From Bryobacterales bacterium (GTDB lineage: Bacteria; Acidobacteriota; Terriglobia; Bryobacterales; Bryobacteraceae): a stretch of DNA of 5,333 nucleotides. The stretch covers positions 1-5,333 of the forward strand of contig JADYZL010000232.1 of assembly GCA_020853155.1 (NCBI GenBank). Direction: 5' to 3'. Positions 1 to 5,333 of the stretch are shown here, in pieces. Both the position numbers and the translations under genes were made by a program. Below the pieces are notes generated by a model. That model had not been told where the DNA came from and did no database searches. It saw only the letters and a program-made list of their open reading frames with translations. Positions within the stretch are counted from its first letter, which is position 1, and every line of letters begins with the position of its first letter.

Positions 1-625
1 CGGTGGAGGCTCTTCTCTCATCGGCATTGGGATCGCGTCGGCGGAGGCGGTTGCGTTCATGAGCCGGAGCGATTCGAAGACAATCTATAAGGCCGAAGTC
101 CGCGGGAGTTCCGGCAAGGAGAGCACGCTGAGCCTCGGGCAGGAATACCCCATCCTGAAATCGAGTTTTCTCTCCGGCCCCACGCAGCGGCCGGGCTCTT
201 CGGTGTTTTTTCCGCAGGTGGATTTCAAGCAGATCGGCTTCCAGGTGAAGGCGAAGCCCGTGGTGTGGCGGGAGACGGTGACGATGGATCTCGCGGTGAG
301 CGTATCGCTGCTTACGGGAGAGAGTTCGAACGGAATTCCGGTGCTCTCCAACCGCGAAACCACCACACGATTGCGGGTGGAAGATGGCCAGTGGATCGCC
401 GTTGCAGGGCTGCTGCGGAAGGAAGAAGCCCGGAACCTGAGCGGTCTCGCCGGGCTCAACCAGGTTCCGGGAATCGGCGCTCTCTTCCGCCAGACAACGA
501 ACATCAAGGAAGACTCCGACGTGCTGGTGCTCATCCGCCCACGCGTGATTCACGGGCGCTCCGGCCGCATGGCCAGCACCGGTTGGTGGACCGGCACCGC
601 CACGCGCTTCCTCGCCCCGCTCTAA
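1..625 (+). CDS. Secretin (GspD/PilQ-type) C-terminal domain, 5'-partial
   Basis: This is the C-terminal 207 residues of a bacterial type II/III secretion system or type IV pilus secretin, the protein that forms the multimeric outer-membrane pore. The frame is open from position 2 to a TAA at 623-625, so the true start lies left of the window; the ATG at 59 is an internal methionine. The secretin signature is clear. An N-terminal stretch ends in SLGQEYPI (start of the barrel-forming domain). The core reads VPVLSNRETTTRLRVEDGQ then IAVAGLL, followed by VPGIGALFR at fragment residues 155-163 and VLVLIRPRVI at 174-183; these match the family's VP-x-LG-x-LFR and final 'TPRI' strand. Only about 24 residues follow, so there is no long pilotin-binding S-domain. 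The N-terminal N0/N1 domains that would separate GspD, PilQ and other secretins are outside the window, so the subtype is undecided. The next gene starts 67 bases downstream on the same strand but has no obvious functional link. Confidence 0.88.
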   Translation, partial: GGGSSLIGIGIASAEAVAFMSRSDSKTIYKAEVRGSSGKESTLSLGQEYPILKSSFLSGPTQRPGSSVFFPQVDFKQIGFQVKAKPVVWRETVTMDLAVSVSLLTGESSNGIPVLSNRETTTRLRVEDGQWIAVAGLLRKEEARNLSGLAGLNQVPGIGALFRQTTNIKEDSDVLVLIRPRVIHGRSGRMASTGWWTGTATRFLAPL

Positions 626-692
626 CGCATGCCGCTACGCCGAATGCCGTAAGCCGCCGCGAGCGGTTTGGTAGACTCTGAGATTCACGCGC

Positions 693-1793
693 ATGGCAAA
701 GCGGCTCGTTCCCGGATGGATTCTCAATCTCGCCCTCGCCGCCGCCTGCGTTGCGGCTGTGGCGTGGTTTTGGAGCCCCGCCGCGACGGAGCTGATTTCC
801 ATCGATAGCGGCTCCGCGCAAGTGCTCTTCCGGAAGAAGCTGTGCGAATTACACCCGAAAGCGAATGTGCTGGTGTTCGGCAATTCTCTCGCGGGAGAGG
901 GCTTTCTTGCTAATGCCTTCAACAAGAACGCGCGGGAGCACTTCGCGCTGAACCTCGGGGTGCCGAGCGCGCACTGGTTTCTGCTGGAGCGGATGGCGGC
1001 GATGGCGCACGAGCAGGGGCTGCGGCCCGCGGTGATCGTGTTGATGACGGCCCCGGAACACTTCAGCGAGCGCAGGGATTTCGACTTTCTCGCGAACGAT
1101 CTGGCACTGGCAAAACCGATTCTTACCCTCTCCGATTTCGAGCGCCTGGGCGGGCAGGTCCCGACGCCTTTGGATTATGCCAACCACGCGCCGCCCATGC
1201 TGCTGCGGCCCATGCTCTATAGCGGCGAGCTTCGTAGCGCGATGCTCTCCCCCGCCGCGCACCGGCGGCAAACGGATGCGCTGCGGGCGAGCCTTGCAGC
1301 GGTGCGCGCGGACGAACCGATGGTGGAGAACGGGAACCCGTTCACCGTATGCGAGGCCGGGCCGCTCGGAACGCTGGCGGAGCGGATGCCCGCGCTGCGC
1401 GCGTCCGCAACGCCCAACCTGGGAGATTATGACCGGGTGCTGGCCGGTTACAACGCCCGGGCGGGAGTGCCGATGGCGGTGGATGCCCGGGAACTGCGCC
1501 GCTTCCGGCGGGTGCTTCGCATCCTGCGCGCGATGGCGCCCCGGGTGATTGTCGCACCCGCTGTCTACTTCGACCCTGACTTCACGCAGTACCCAGCCGC
1601 GTTTCGCGCGGAGATGACGCGCGCCCATGCGGCAGCGGCGCGCGAGATTCCGGGAGTGGAACTGGCGCCCGCGCTCGCAACCGATTGCGCGGACTTCATG
1701 GACACCGTGCATTTCAACCGTAAGGGCGCCGCCCGTTTTACGGACTCGATCCTCGAAGCCATCGAAGGGACGGGCCACGCAGATGGTCTTTGA
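693..1793 (+). CDS. Membrane-anchored SGNH/GDSL-like hydrolase or acyltransferase (partner of MBOAT protein)
   Basis: This 366-residue protein probably acts in the periplasm, tethered to the inner membrane. Residues 9-27 form one hydrophobic segment after a basic start (MAKRLVPGW), which fits an uncleaved signal anchor. SGNH features visible are GNSL at 63-66 (candidate nucleophile Ser65, in place of GDSL), NLG at 87-89 (block II-like glycine), and near the C-terminus DTVH at 337-340, followed by NRKGA, which fits the family's DxxH block (Asp337/His340). A clear GxND block III is not visible, as in divergent AlgJ/AlgX/PatB-type proteins. The last 11 bases overlap the MBOAT gene, so the two are almost certainly co-translated. 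By analogy with AlgI-AlgX/AlgJ and PatA-PatB, I infer that it transfers an acyl group, probably acetyl, to a surface polysaccharide or peptidoglycan; an esterase role is also possible. The ATG at 693 has only a weak upstream Shine-Dalgarno, but the signal anchor follows it directly, which supports this start. Family call is fairly sure; substrate unknown. Confidence 0.75.
   Translation: MAKRLVPGWILNLALAAACVAAVAWFWSPAATELISIDSGSAQVLFRKKLCELHPKANVLVFGNSLAGEGFLANAFNKNAREHFALNLGVPSAHWFLLERMAAMAHEQGLRPAVIVLMTAPEHFSERRDFDFLANDLALAKPILTLSDFERLGGQVPTPLDYANHAPPMLLRPMLYSGELRSAMLSPAAHRRQTDALRASLAAVRADEPMVENGNPFTVCEAGPLGTLAERMPALRASATPNLGDYDRVLAGYNARAGVPMAVDARELRRFRRVLRILRAMAPRVIVAPAVYFDPDFTQYPAAFRAEMTRAHAAAAREIPGVELAPALATDCADFMDTVHFNRKGAARFTDSILEAIEGTGHADGL
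1764..1770 (+). promoter_or_regulatory. Ribosome-binding site of the MBOAT gene, inside the SGNH gene
   Basis: GAAGGGA lies 12 bases before the ATG at 1783, inside the last codons of the SGNH gene. The spacing is slightly long, but together with the 11-base gene overlap it supports this ATG rather than the upstream in-frame ATG at 1627, whose added 52 residues are arginine- and proline-rich shadow sequence. Translational coupling between the two genes is the likely arrangement. Confidence 0.45.
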
Positions 1794-3195
1794 CTCCTTC
1801 GCGTATCTCGCGTTTTTGCTTCTGGCATGGGCGGGGGCGGTGCTGCTGCGCAAGCGGAGCGCGACGGCGTGGCTGGTGTTGGCGAGCTATTTCTTCTATA
1901 GCTTGGCGGCGTGGTGGTATCCGCTTCTGCTACTGGGAGTGAGCGCGGCGGCCTGGTTCTGCGGCAATGCCGCGCGTGGGGCGGGAAACGGCCCTCGGCG
2001 CAAACTCGCCGCGGGCATTGGCATCGCGCTCACTCTCGCGCCGCTGCTGGCTTTTAAGTACGGGGGCCAATGGCTGGCAGCGGGGCGCGGTGCGGGCATT
2101 TGGCAGGATCCGCAGCCGTGGGTGATGCCCCTGGGGCTGAGCTTCTATGCGCTGCAGGCCATCGCCTGGCTGGTGGATTGCGCACGCGGCGATATCGCGG
2201 AGCGCCCGCCGCTGATGCGCTTTCTGCTGTTCTTTTCGTTCTTCCCGAAGCTGAGTGCGGGACCTATTCTCCGGCATGACGATTTCTTCTCCGCGTCCCG
2301 GCGGGCGGCGCTCGATTCCAACGTCCTGTGGAATGCGGCGCTGCTTTTCACGCATGGCGTCTTCAAGAAAGTGGTGATCGCGGACAACGCCGCCCTGGCC
2401 GCAAACGCGCTCTTCGCCGCGCCGGAAACCACGGGCCCGCTGGCTTTGTTCGGCGTGCTTGCTTACTCCATGCAGATCTATTGCGACTTCGCCGGCTACA
2501 CCGACATGGCGCTGGCGAGCGGACTGCTGCTGGGCATCCGGCTGCCGCGCAATTTCCATTGGCCATACCTTGCCACGAACCCGGCTGAGTTCTGGCGGCG
2601 CTGGCACATCACGCTCTCCCATTGGCTGCGCGATTACGTCTACCTGGCGCTGCCGGGCATCCGCCGCAGGCGCGCGCTTCCGGTTTACGGCGGACTGCTG
2701 CTGACCATGCTCGTGTGTGGCCTTTGGCATGGGAGCACGCTGCCGTTCGCGGTGTGGGGCCTCTACTGGGGCGTGCTGATGCTGGCCTATCGATTGCTGC
2801 AACCACGCCTGGAGCGATTGTGGCATGCGGCAATCCTTCCTGAATGGGCGTTGACTGTGGCCGCCGTGGCGATGATGCAGGCGCTCACAGCGGCGGGCTG
2901 GATTTTCTTCCGGGCGGAAAGTCTCTCTCAGGCGGGCCGGGTGTTCGCGAGCATCGCAGGAGGGGGATGGGTTCTGCCCGCTAGCGCCGCGCTCACGGAG
3001 CAGCAACTCCTCGTGGCCATCCTGCTCACGGGATTCTGGCTTTTCCAATGGAAGGCGCTACATGCGCCGCTGCTTCACAATCTGGAAGCGCGGCCCTGGC
3101 ATCCCGCCGGGGTGGCGTGGGTGCTTCTGCTGCTTTCGCTGGCAGCGGTATTCCGCGTCCCGAATGCGGTGCCGTTTCTCTATTTCCGCTTTTGA
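1783..3195 (+). CDS. AlgI-type MBOAT membrane O-acyltransferase
   Basis: This 470-residue polytopic inner-membrane protein belongs to the membrane-bound O-acyltransferase family, of the AlgI/DltB/PatA kind, which passes an acyl group from the cytoplasm to an extracytoplasmic acceptor or partner. Conserved blocks in order: GLSFYALQ at 118-125 followed by a WLVDCARG segment (compare ISFYTFQ...YLIDVYRG); FFPKLSAGPI at 153-162; YCDFAGYTDMA from 233 with Asp235 and Asp241; RLPRNFHWPY and EFWRRWHITLSHW with His275; CGLWHGS with the probable catalytic His316, close to the position of the catalytic histidine of AlgI; and the C-terminal PFLYFRF, which matches the family's usual PFIYFQF end. Length is normal for AlgI-like proteins. 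The start at ATG 1783 overlaps the SGNH gene by 11 bases and directly precedes a first membrane segment (about residues 6-22). The pair is probably one operon. No glycan synthesis, alginate or dltA/dltC gene is in view, so acceptor and acyl donor are unassigned. Confidence 0.93.
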   Translation: MVFDSFAYLAFLLLAWAGAVLLRKRSATAWLVLASYFFYSLAAWWYPLLLLGVSAAAWFCGNAARGAGNGPRRKLAAGIGIALTLAPLLAFKYGGQWLAAGRGAGIWQDPQPWVMPLGLSFYALQAIAWLVDCARGDIAERPPLMRFLLFFSFFPKLSAGPILRHDDFFSASRRAALDSNVLWNAALLFTHGVFKKVVIADNAALAANALFAAPETTGPLALFGVLAYSMQIYCDFAGYTDMALASGLLLGIRLPRNFHWPYLATNPAEFWRRWHITLSHWLRDYVYLALPGIRRRRALPVYGGLLLTMLVCGLWHGSTLPFAVWGLYWGVLMLAYRLLQPRLERLWHAAILPEWALTVAAVAMMQALTAAGWIFFRAESLSQAGRVFASIAGGGWVLPASAALTEQQLLVAILLTGFWLFQWKALHAPLLHNLEARPWHPAGVAWVLLLLSLAAVFRVPNAVPFLYFRF

Positions 3196-3196
3196 T

Positions 3197-4792
3197 TCAA
3201 GCGCCGGGCGCGGGGGAGGTTCTGCCCAGGTAAGCTTCCCAGCGCGCGCGCTGCCTTCGGGATTCGTCCGCATCCCAGCCGAGACGAGCGCCCATGAGAG
3301 CAGCAACCGTCTCCACCGCTTTCCCGCCCTGGTCCGGTGAGAACGCGAGAGTGGTGCGGCGCGCGAGAAAATCGTCAAGATTGCGGCAATACTCCCGCTC
3401 CACCGCCAGCCGCACCTGCGCGCGGAGTTCCGGGTAATCCGGATGGATGCATGCGGTGAGCGAAGGATCTTCGCGGCAAAGGCTGGCCAATTCCCTAAGC
3501 CGTGCGCCATAGAACGGCAGTAGCGCCCGCGCCGATTCGCGGGGGATTCCCGCCTCGACGGCTTCCCGTTCACAAAGCTCCACTGCATCTCCCCTTACCG
3601 CGCCAGGCAGCGGCGCGGAAGCAGTATCGCATGCAATGCCTTCGCTGAGCCGCTTCACGATCAAATCCGTGGTCTCTTCGGCGATGGCCCGGTAGCCGGT
3701 GATCTTGCCGCCCACCACGGAAACCAATCCGGGCGCGCCTTTCCGCTCGCCGTCGACGAGTTGGTGCGAGCGGGAGACGGCGGATTCCTTCCCTGGGCGG
3801 GTGACAAGGGCGCGAATCCCTGCATTGGTGAAGCAAAGCGCCTGCTTGCGGACGGCGGGGAAATAGTGTTCCGTCGAGCGCAAGAGATACTCGACATCGG
3901 CGGGCGTCGCCGCGGCATCCGCGGGGTCGCCCCGGTAATCGGTATCGGTGGTCCCGAGCCAACTCATCCCCATCCAGGGAATCGCAAAGAAGAGACGGCG
4001 GTCGACGGGGGAGAACAGGACCCAAGCCTCGCGATTGAGGGGTTCCACGGCAAGGTGAATGCCTTTCGTCATCCGCACGCGATGCGGGGCTTCCGGCTGC
4101 AAACGGGCGGCTACCTCGTCGAACCACGGCCCGCTCGTGTTGCAGATCAGACGCGCGCGGATCTCCTCGACCTCACCTGCTTCGTTACGAACCCGGATGC
4201 CTGCCAGCCGCCCTTCCTCGTGGATCGCCGCCGTCACCTCGACGCCGTTCCGGACGACGCAACCGTGCCGCGCGGCGTCGAGCACGTTCTCCATGCAGAG
4301 CCGCTCCGGCATGTTCACCTGGGCGTCATAATAGGTGCTTGCGCCGCTCAAGCCATCGCGGCGCAGGGCGGGCTCATGCGAGGCGATTTCCGCCGCTGGA
4401 AGATAACCGCGATTGGGCAGACTCTTGTCGTAACTGAGCAGATCATAGAGACCCAGGCCGATCTGCATCTTCGCGCGATAGAACCAACTCGCATCGTAAT
4501 AGGGCAGATAGAACTGAAGGGGCTTCACGAGGTGGGGGGCAATGCGCAGCAGCGTTTCGCGCTCCCGCAGGTCCATGCGCACGAGGCCGAAATCGAGCAT
4601 TTCGAGGTAGCGAAGACCGCCGTGGATGAGCCGCGTGGAACCGGACGTGGTTCCCGCGCCGAAATCGTTCTTTTCGAGGAGGACGGTGCGCAGACCACGC
4701 CGTGACGCGTCGCGGGCCACCCCCGCGCCGATGATGCCGCCGCCCACGATAGCCAGGTCAAACCCGTCCCGCTCCGCCGTCTGTTTCGCCAC
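3197..4792 (-). CDS. glpD: FAD-dependent glycerol-3-phosphate dehydrogenase
   Basis: GlpD oxidises sn-glycerol 3-phosphate to dihydroxyacetone phosphate and passes electrons through FAD to the membrane quinone pool, linking glycerol and phospholipid breakdown to glycolysis and respiration. The 531-residue protein is complete and of normal family length. It starts with a Rossmann dinucleotide fold: GGGIIGAG at 17-24, with Glu40 at the end of the second strand for the FAD ribose. Next comes the family block FGAGTTSGSTRLIHGGLRYL at 44-63. Further conserved parts are KGIHLAVE at 243-250, FAIPW followed by LGTTDTDYRGDP at 279-290, NAGIRAL at 323-329 and GGKITGYRAIAEE at 361-373. The C-terminal helical domain carries LDDFLARRT. 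The start codon is GTG at 4792-4790; GAGGTGG lies 13 bases upstream, a long spacing. No glpK, glpF or glpR is in view. The gene runs convergently into the MBOAT gene, with one base between the stop codons. Confidence 0.96.
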   Translation of the reverse strand: MAKQTAERDGFDLAIVGGGIIGAGVARDASRRGLRTVLLEKNDFGAGTTSGSTRLIHGGLRYLEMLDFGLVRMDLRERETLLRIAPHLVKPLQFYLPYYDASWFYRAKMQIGLGLYDLLSYDKSLPNRGYLPAAEIASHEPALRRDGLSGASTYYDAQVNMPERLCMENVLDAARHGCVVRNGVEVTAAIHEEGRLAGIRVRNEAGEVEEIRARLICNTSGPWFDEVAARLQPEAPHRVRMTKGIHLAVEPLNREAWVLFSPVDRRLFFAIPWMGMSWLGTTDTDYRGDPADAAATPADVEYLLRSTEHYFPAVRKQALCFTNAGIRALVTRPGKESAVSRSHQLVDGERKGAPGLVSVVGGKITGYRAIAEETTDLIVKRLSEGIACDTASAPLPGAVRGDAVELCEREAVEAGIPRESARALLPFYGARLRELASLCREDPSLTACIHPDYPELRAQVRLAVEREYCRNLDDFLARRTTLAFSPDQGGKAVETVAALMGARLGWDADESRRQRARWEAYLGRTSPAPGA

Positions 4793-4805
4793 GATCGTCT
4801 TTGAA

Positions 4806-4812
4806 CCACCTC
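4806..4812 (-). promoter_or_regulatory. glpD ribosome-binding site (GAGGTGG)
   Basis: On the minus strand GAGGTGG reads 4812-4806, 13 bases before the GTG start of glpD. The sequence is a good anti-16S match but further from the start than usual. The start is still preferred because the FAD-binding strand begins about ten residues later, as in the family, and I found no better in-frame start near it. Confidence 0.4.
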
Positions 4813-4835
4813 GTTCTACTATTTCAGAAACGAGG
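4809..4835 (-). repeat. Inverted repeat / hairpin overlapping the glpD ribosome-binding site
   Basis: CCTCGTT at 4809-4815 is the exact reverse complement of AACGAGG at 4829-4835. Allowing one bulged base, the stem extends to 9 pairs around an 8-base loop. In the glpD transcript the downstream arm is AACGAGG, which contains most of the ribosome-binding site. It could be an RNA hairpin that lowers translation or a DNA operator; TCGTT/AACGA half-sites loosely resemble targets of DeoR-family regulators such as GlpR, but the half-site spacing is wider than in the E. coli GlpR site. Visible as a repeat; function inferred. Confidence 0.4.
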
Positions 4836-4859
4836 CGATTTGTTCAGTAACCAGGCGAT
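4823..4859 (-). repeat. Tandem direct repeat, two 17-bp copies with 20-bp period
   Basis: On the plus strand TTCAGAAACGAGGCGAT (4823-4839) and TTCAGTAACCAGGCGAT (4843-4859) agree at 15 of 17 positions and begin exactly 20 bases apart, about two turns of the helix, so both copies face the same side. They lie 31-67 bases before the glpD start. The pattern fits paired sites for a transcription factor that binds direct repeats, but a local duplication without function is also possible. The proximal copy overlaps the hairpin arm at 4829-4835. Confidence 0.45.
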
Positions 4860-4908
4860 GGCGGCCGAAGGCGGCGCTATCCCGCAAGAGCGAGGTGGGA
4901 ACGGCGCC

Positions 4909-5333
4909 TCAGTGCCGCACTCGCTTCGTGATTCCTTCCAGCCCGCGCCAGGAGAACCCGGACGGCATATTGAAGGGGCAATTCGCGGCCCATGCATCCT
5001 GCAACGCCGCAGGATTTCCCTTTTCAAGACCGCCGTAGAGCCCGATGAAGCGTTGGGGGACCCGAGTGCCATCGCTCATCGTCAGCATTGGTTGGAACTT
5101 TTCCGCGGCATTGGTGGCTTTGAAAGTCAGCCGTCCATCCACGGCGACCTTCGCCATGTCGTTGTACCATGCGGTTCCCAGGCCATCGTTGACCCCAACG
5201 GAGAGATGCGCCTGCCCGGTCCTGGGCCCACTCGCGTCTCCCTTGGTCTTAACGCGGCAGCAGATATTCCCGCGCTCATAGAACAACTGCTTTCCGCCCT
5301 GGGGACCCCACTCGCTGACGGTGGTGAGCTTGA
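4909..5333 (-). CDS. Hypothetical protein, C-terminal part (5'-partial, runs off right edge)
   Basis: The frame is open from the right edge (first complete codon 5331-5329) to a TGA at 4911-4909, giving 140 residues. The TTG at 5286 is more likely an internal leucine, because the frame continues upstream without a stop. I do not recognise the family. Visible features are a CC pair in the segment NICCRVKTKG, a GVNDG turn at fragment residues 46-50 followed by an aromatic AWYND, many alternating hydrophobic and polar residues suggesting beta-strands, a second cysteine site NCPFNMPSG near the end, and a basic tail ending TKRVRH. The cysteines may mean an exported, disulfide-bearing protein, but the N-terminus is outside the window. 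The GVNDG turn faintly recalls PA-IL-like lectin repeats, yet the expected DN-x-G continuation is absent, so I do not assign that. It is on the same strand as glpD and 116 bases upstream of it. The reading frame itself is fairly secure; function unknown. Confidence 0.6.
   Translation of the reverse strand, partial: KLTTVSEWGPQGGKQLFYERGNICCRVKTKGDASGPRTGQAHLSVGVNDGLGTAWYNDMAKVAVDGRLTFKATNAAEKFQPMLTMSDGTRVPQRFIGLYGGLEKGNPAALQDAWAANCPFNMPSGFSWRGLEGITKRVRH

Larger units (their letters stand above)
4793..4908 (-). promoter_or_regulatory. glpD upstream region with probable control elements
   Basis: These 116 bases separate the stop of the upstream minus-strand gene from the glpD GTG. They hold a two-copy direct repeat, an inverted repeat and the glpD ribosome-binding site, listed separately. 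A weak promoter can be drawn on the minus strand: TTACTG at 4850-4845, an 18-base spacer and TGAAAT at 4826-4821. It matches the sigma-70 consensus poorly. I see no convincing intrinsic terminator for the upstream gene (no GC stem followed by a T run), so read-through into glpD is possible. That this region controls glpD is inferred from its position and repeats. Confidence 0.4.

Noticed and set aside
651..669. Hairpin AAGCCGC / GCGGTTT between the secretin and SGNH genes as a terminator
   Set aside because: The stem is 7 pairs including a wobble and is not followed by a T run. In a GC-rich gap this can be chance, so a terminator cannot be supported.
1627..1782. Upstream in-frame extension of the MBOAT gene
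   Set aside because: The 52 extra residues are basic shadow sequence inside the SGNH gene and unlike any MBOAT N-terminus. ATG 1783 directly precedes the first membrane segment.
849..1853. Minus-strand 334-codon open frame opposite the SGNH gene
   Set aside because: The translation is rich in arginine, histidine and proline with no motif or membrane segment. It is a shadow of the plus-strand gene, which carries a signal anchor and SGNH blocks.
1930..3048. Minus-strand 372-codon open frame opposite the MBOAT gene
   Set aside because: Low-complexity, arginine- and glutamine-rich translation antisense to a clearly recognised MBOAT protein.
3761..4705. Plus-strand 314-codon open frame opposite glpD
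   Set aside because: It lies wholly within glpD on the other strand, shows no recognisable domain or ribosome-binding site, and is explained by GC-rich codon usage. glpD itself is unambiguous.
4860..4877. GGCGGC-rich stretch as a terminator of the right-edge gene
   Set aside because: It is mainly a direct GGCGGC repeat with at most a 3-bp stem and no T run in the minus-strand direction.
5284..5286. TTG as start codon of the right-edge minus-strand gene
   Set aside because: The frame stays open to the window edge with plausible coding sequence (SEWGPQGGKQ before it), so the TTG is more likely an internal leucine.
4909..5333. PA-IL-like lectin assignment for the right-edge protein
   Set aside because: Only a GVNDG turn is reminiscent. 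The DN-x-G calcium/sugar-site continuation expected in that family is not present.

Overview
This is a GC-rich bacterial chromosomal window. Coding density is high, gaps are short, and long spurious open frames lie opposite the real genes, as expected at this base composition. The outer-membrane secretin points to a Gram-negative-type envelope. The style of the secretin and of the acyltransferase pair would fit an Acidobacteriota-like organism, but that is an impression only; no taxonomic marker is present. I see no mobile element, CRISPR array, tRNA, rRNA or phage gene.

Layout, left to right. (1) Positions 1-625, plus strand: the C-terminal part of a type II/III secretion or type IV pilus secretin, cut by the left edge. 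(2) Positions 693-1793 and 1783-3195, plus strand: a translationally overlapping pair, a membrane-anchored SGNH/GDSL-like protein followed by an AlgI-type MBOAT membrane acyltransferase. Together they look like a two-component O-acylation module: the MBOAT protein would move an acyl group across the inner membrane and the SGNH protein would transfer it to an extracytoplasmic acceptor. (3) Positions 3197-4792, minus strand: a complete glpD-type FAD-dependent glycerol-3-phosphate dehydrogenase, convergent with the MBOAT gene and separated from it by one base. (4) Positions 4793-4908: the only gap of more than 100 bases. It holds a two-copy 20-bp-period direct repeat and a hairpin whose arm overlaps the glpD ribosome-binding site. 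(5) Positions 4909-5333, minus strand: the C-terminal end of an unrecognised, probably beta-rich protein, cut by the right edge.

The genes do not form one pathway. The coherent unit is the SGNH-MBOAT pair, whose acceptor polymer cannot be read from this window. glpD is ordinary central lipid and glycerol metabolism. I found no convincing new biological system. The points most worth a second look are the acylation pair, with its unusual SGNH partner, and the structured glpD upstream region.
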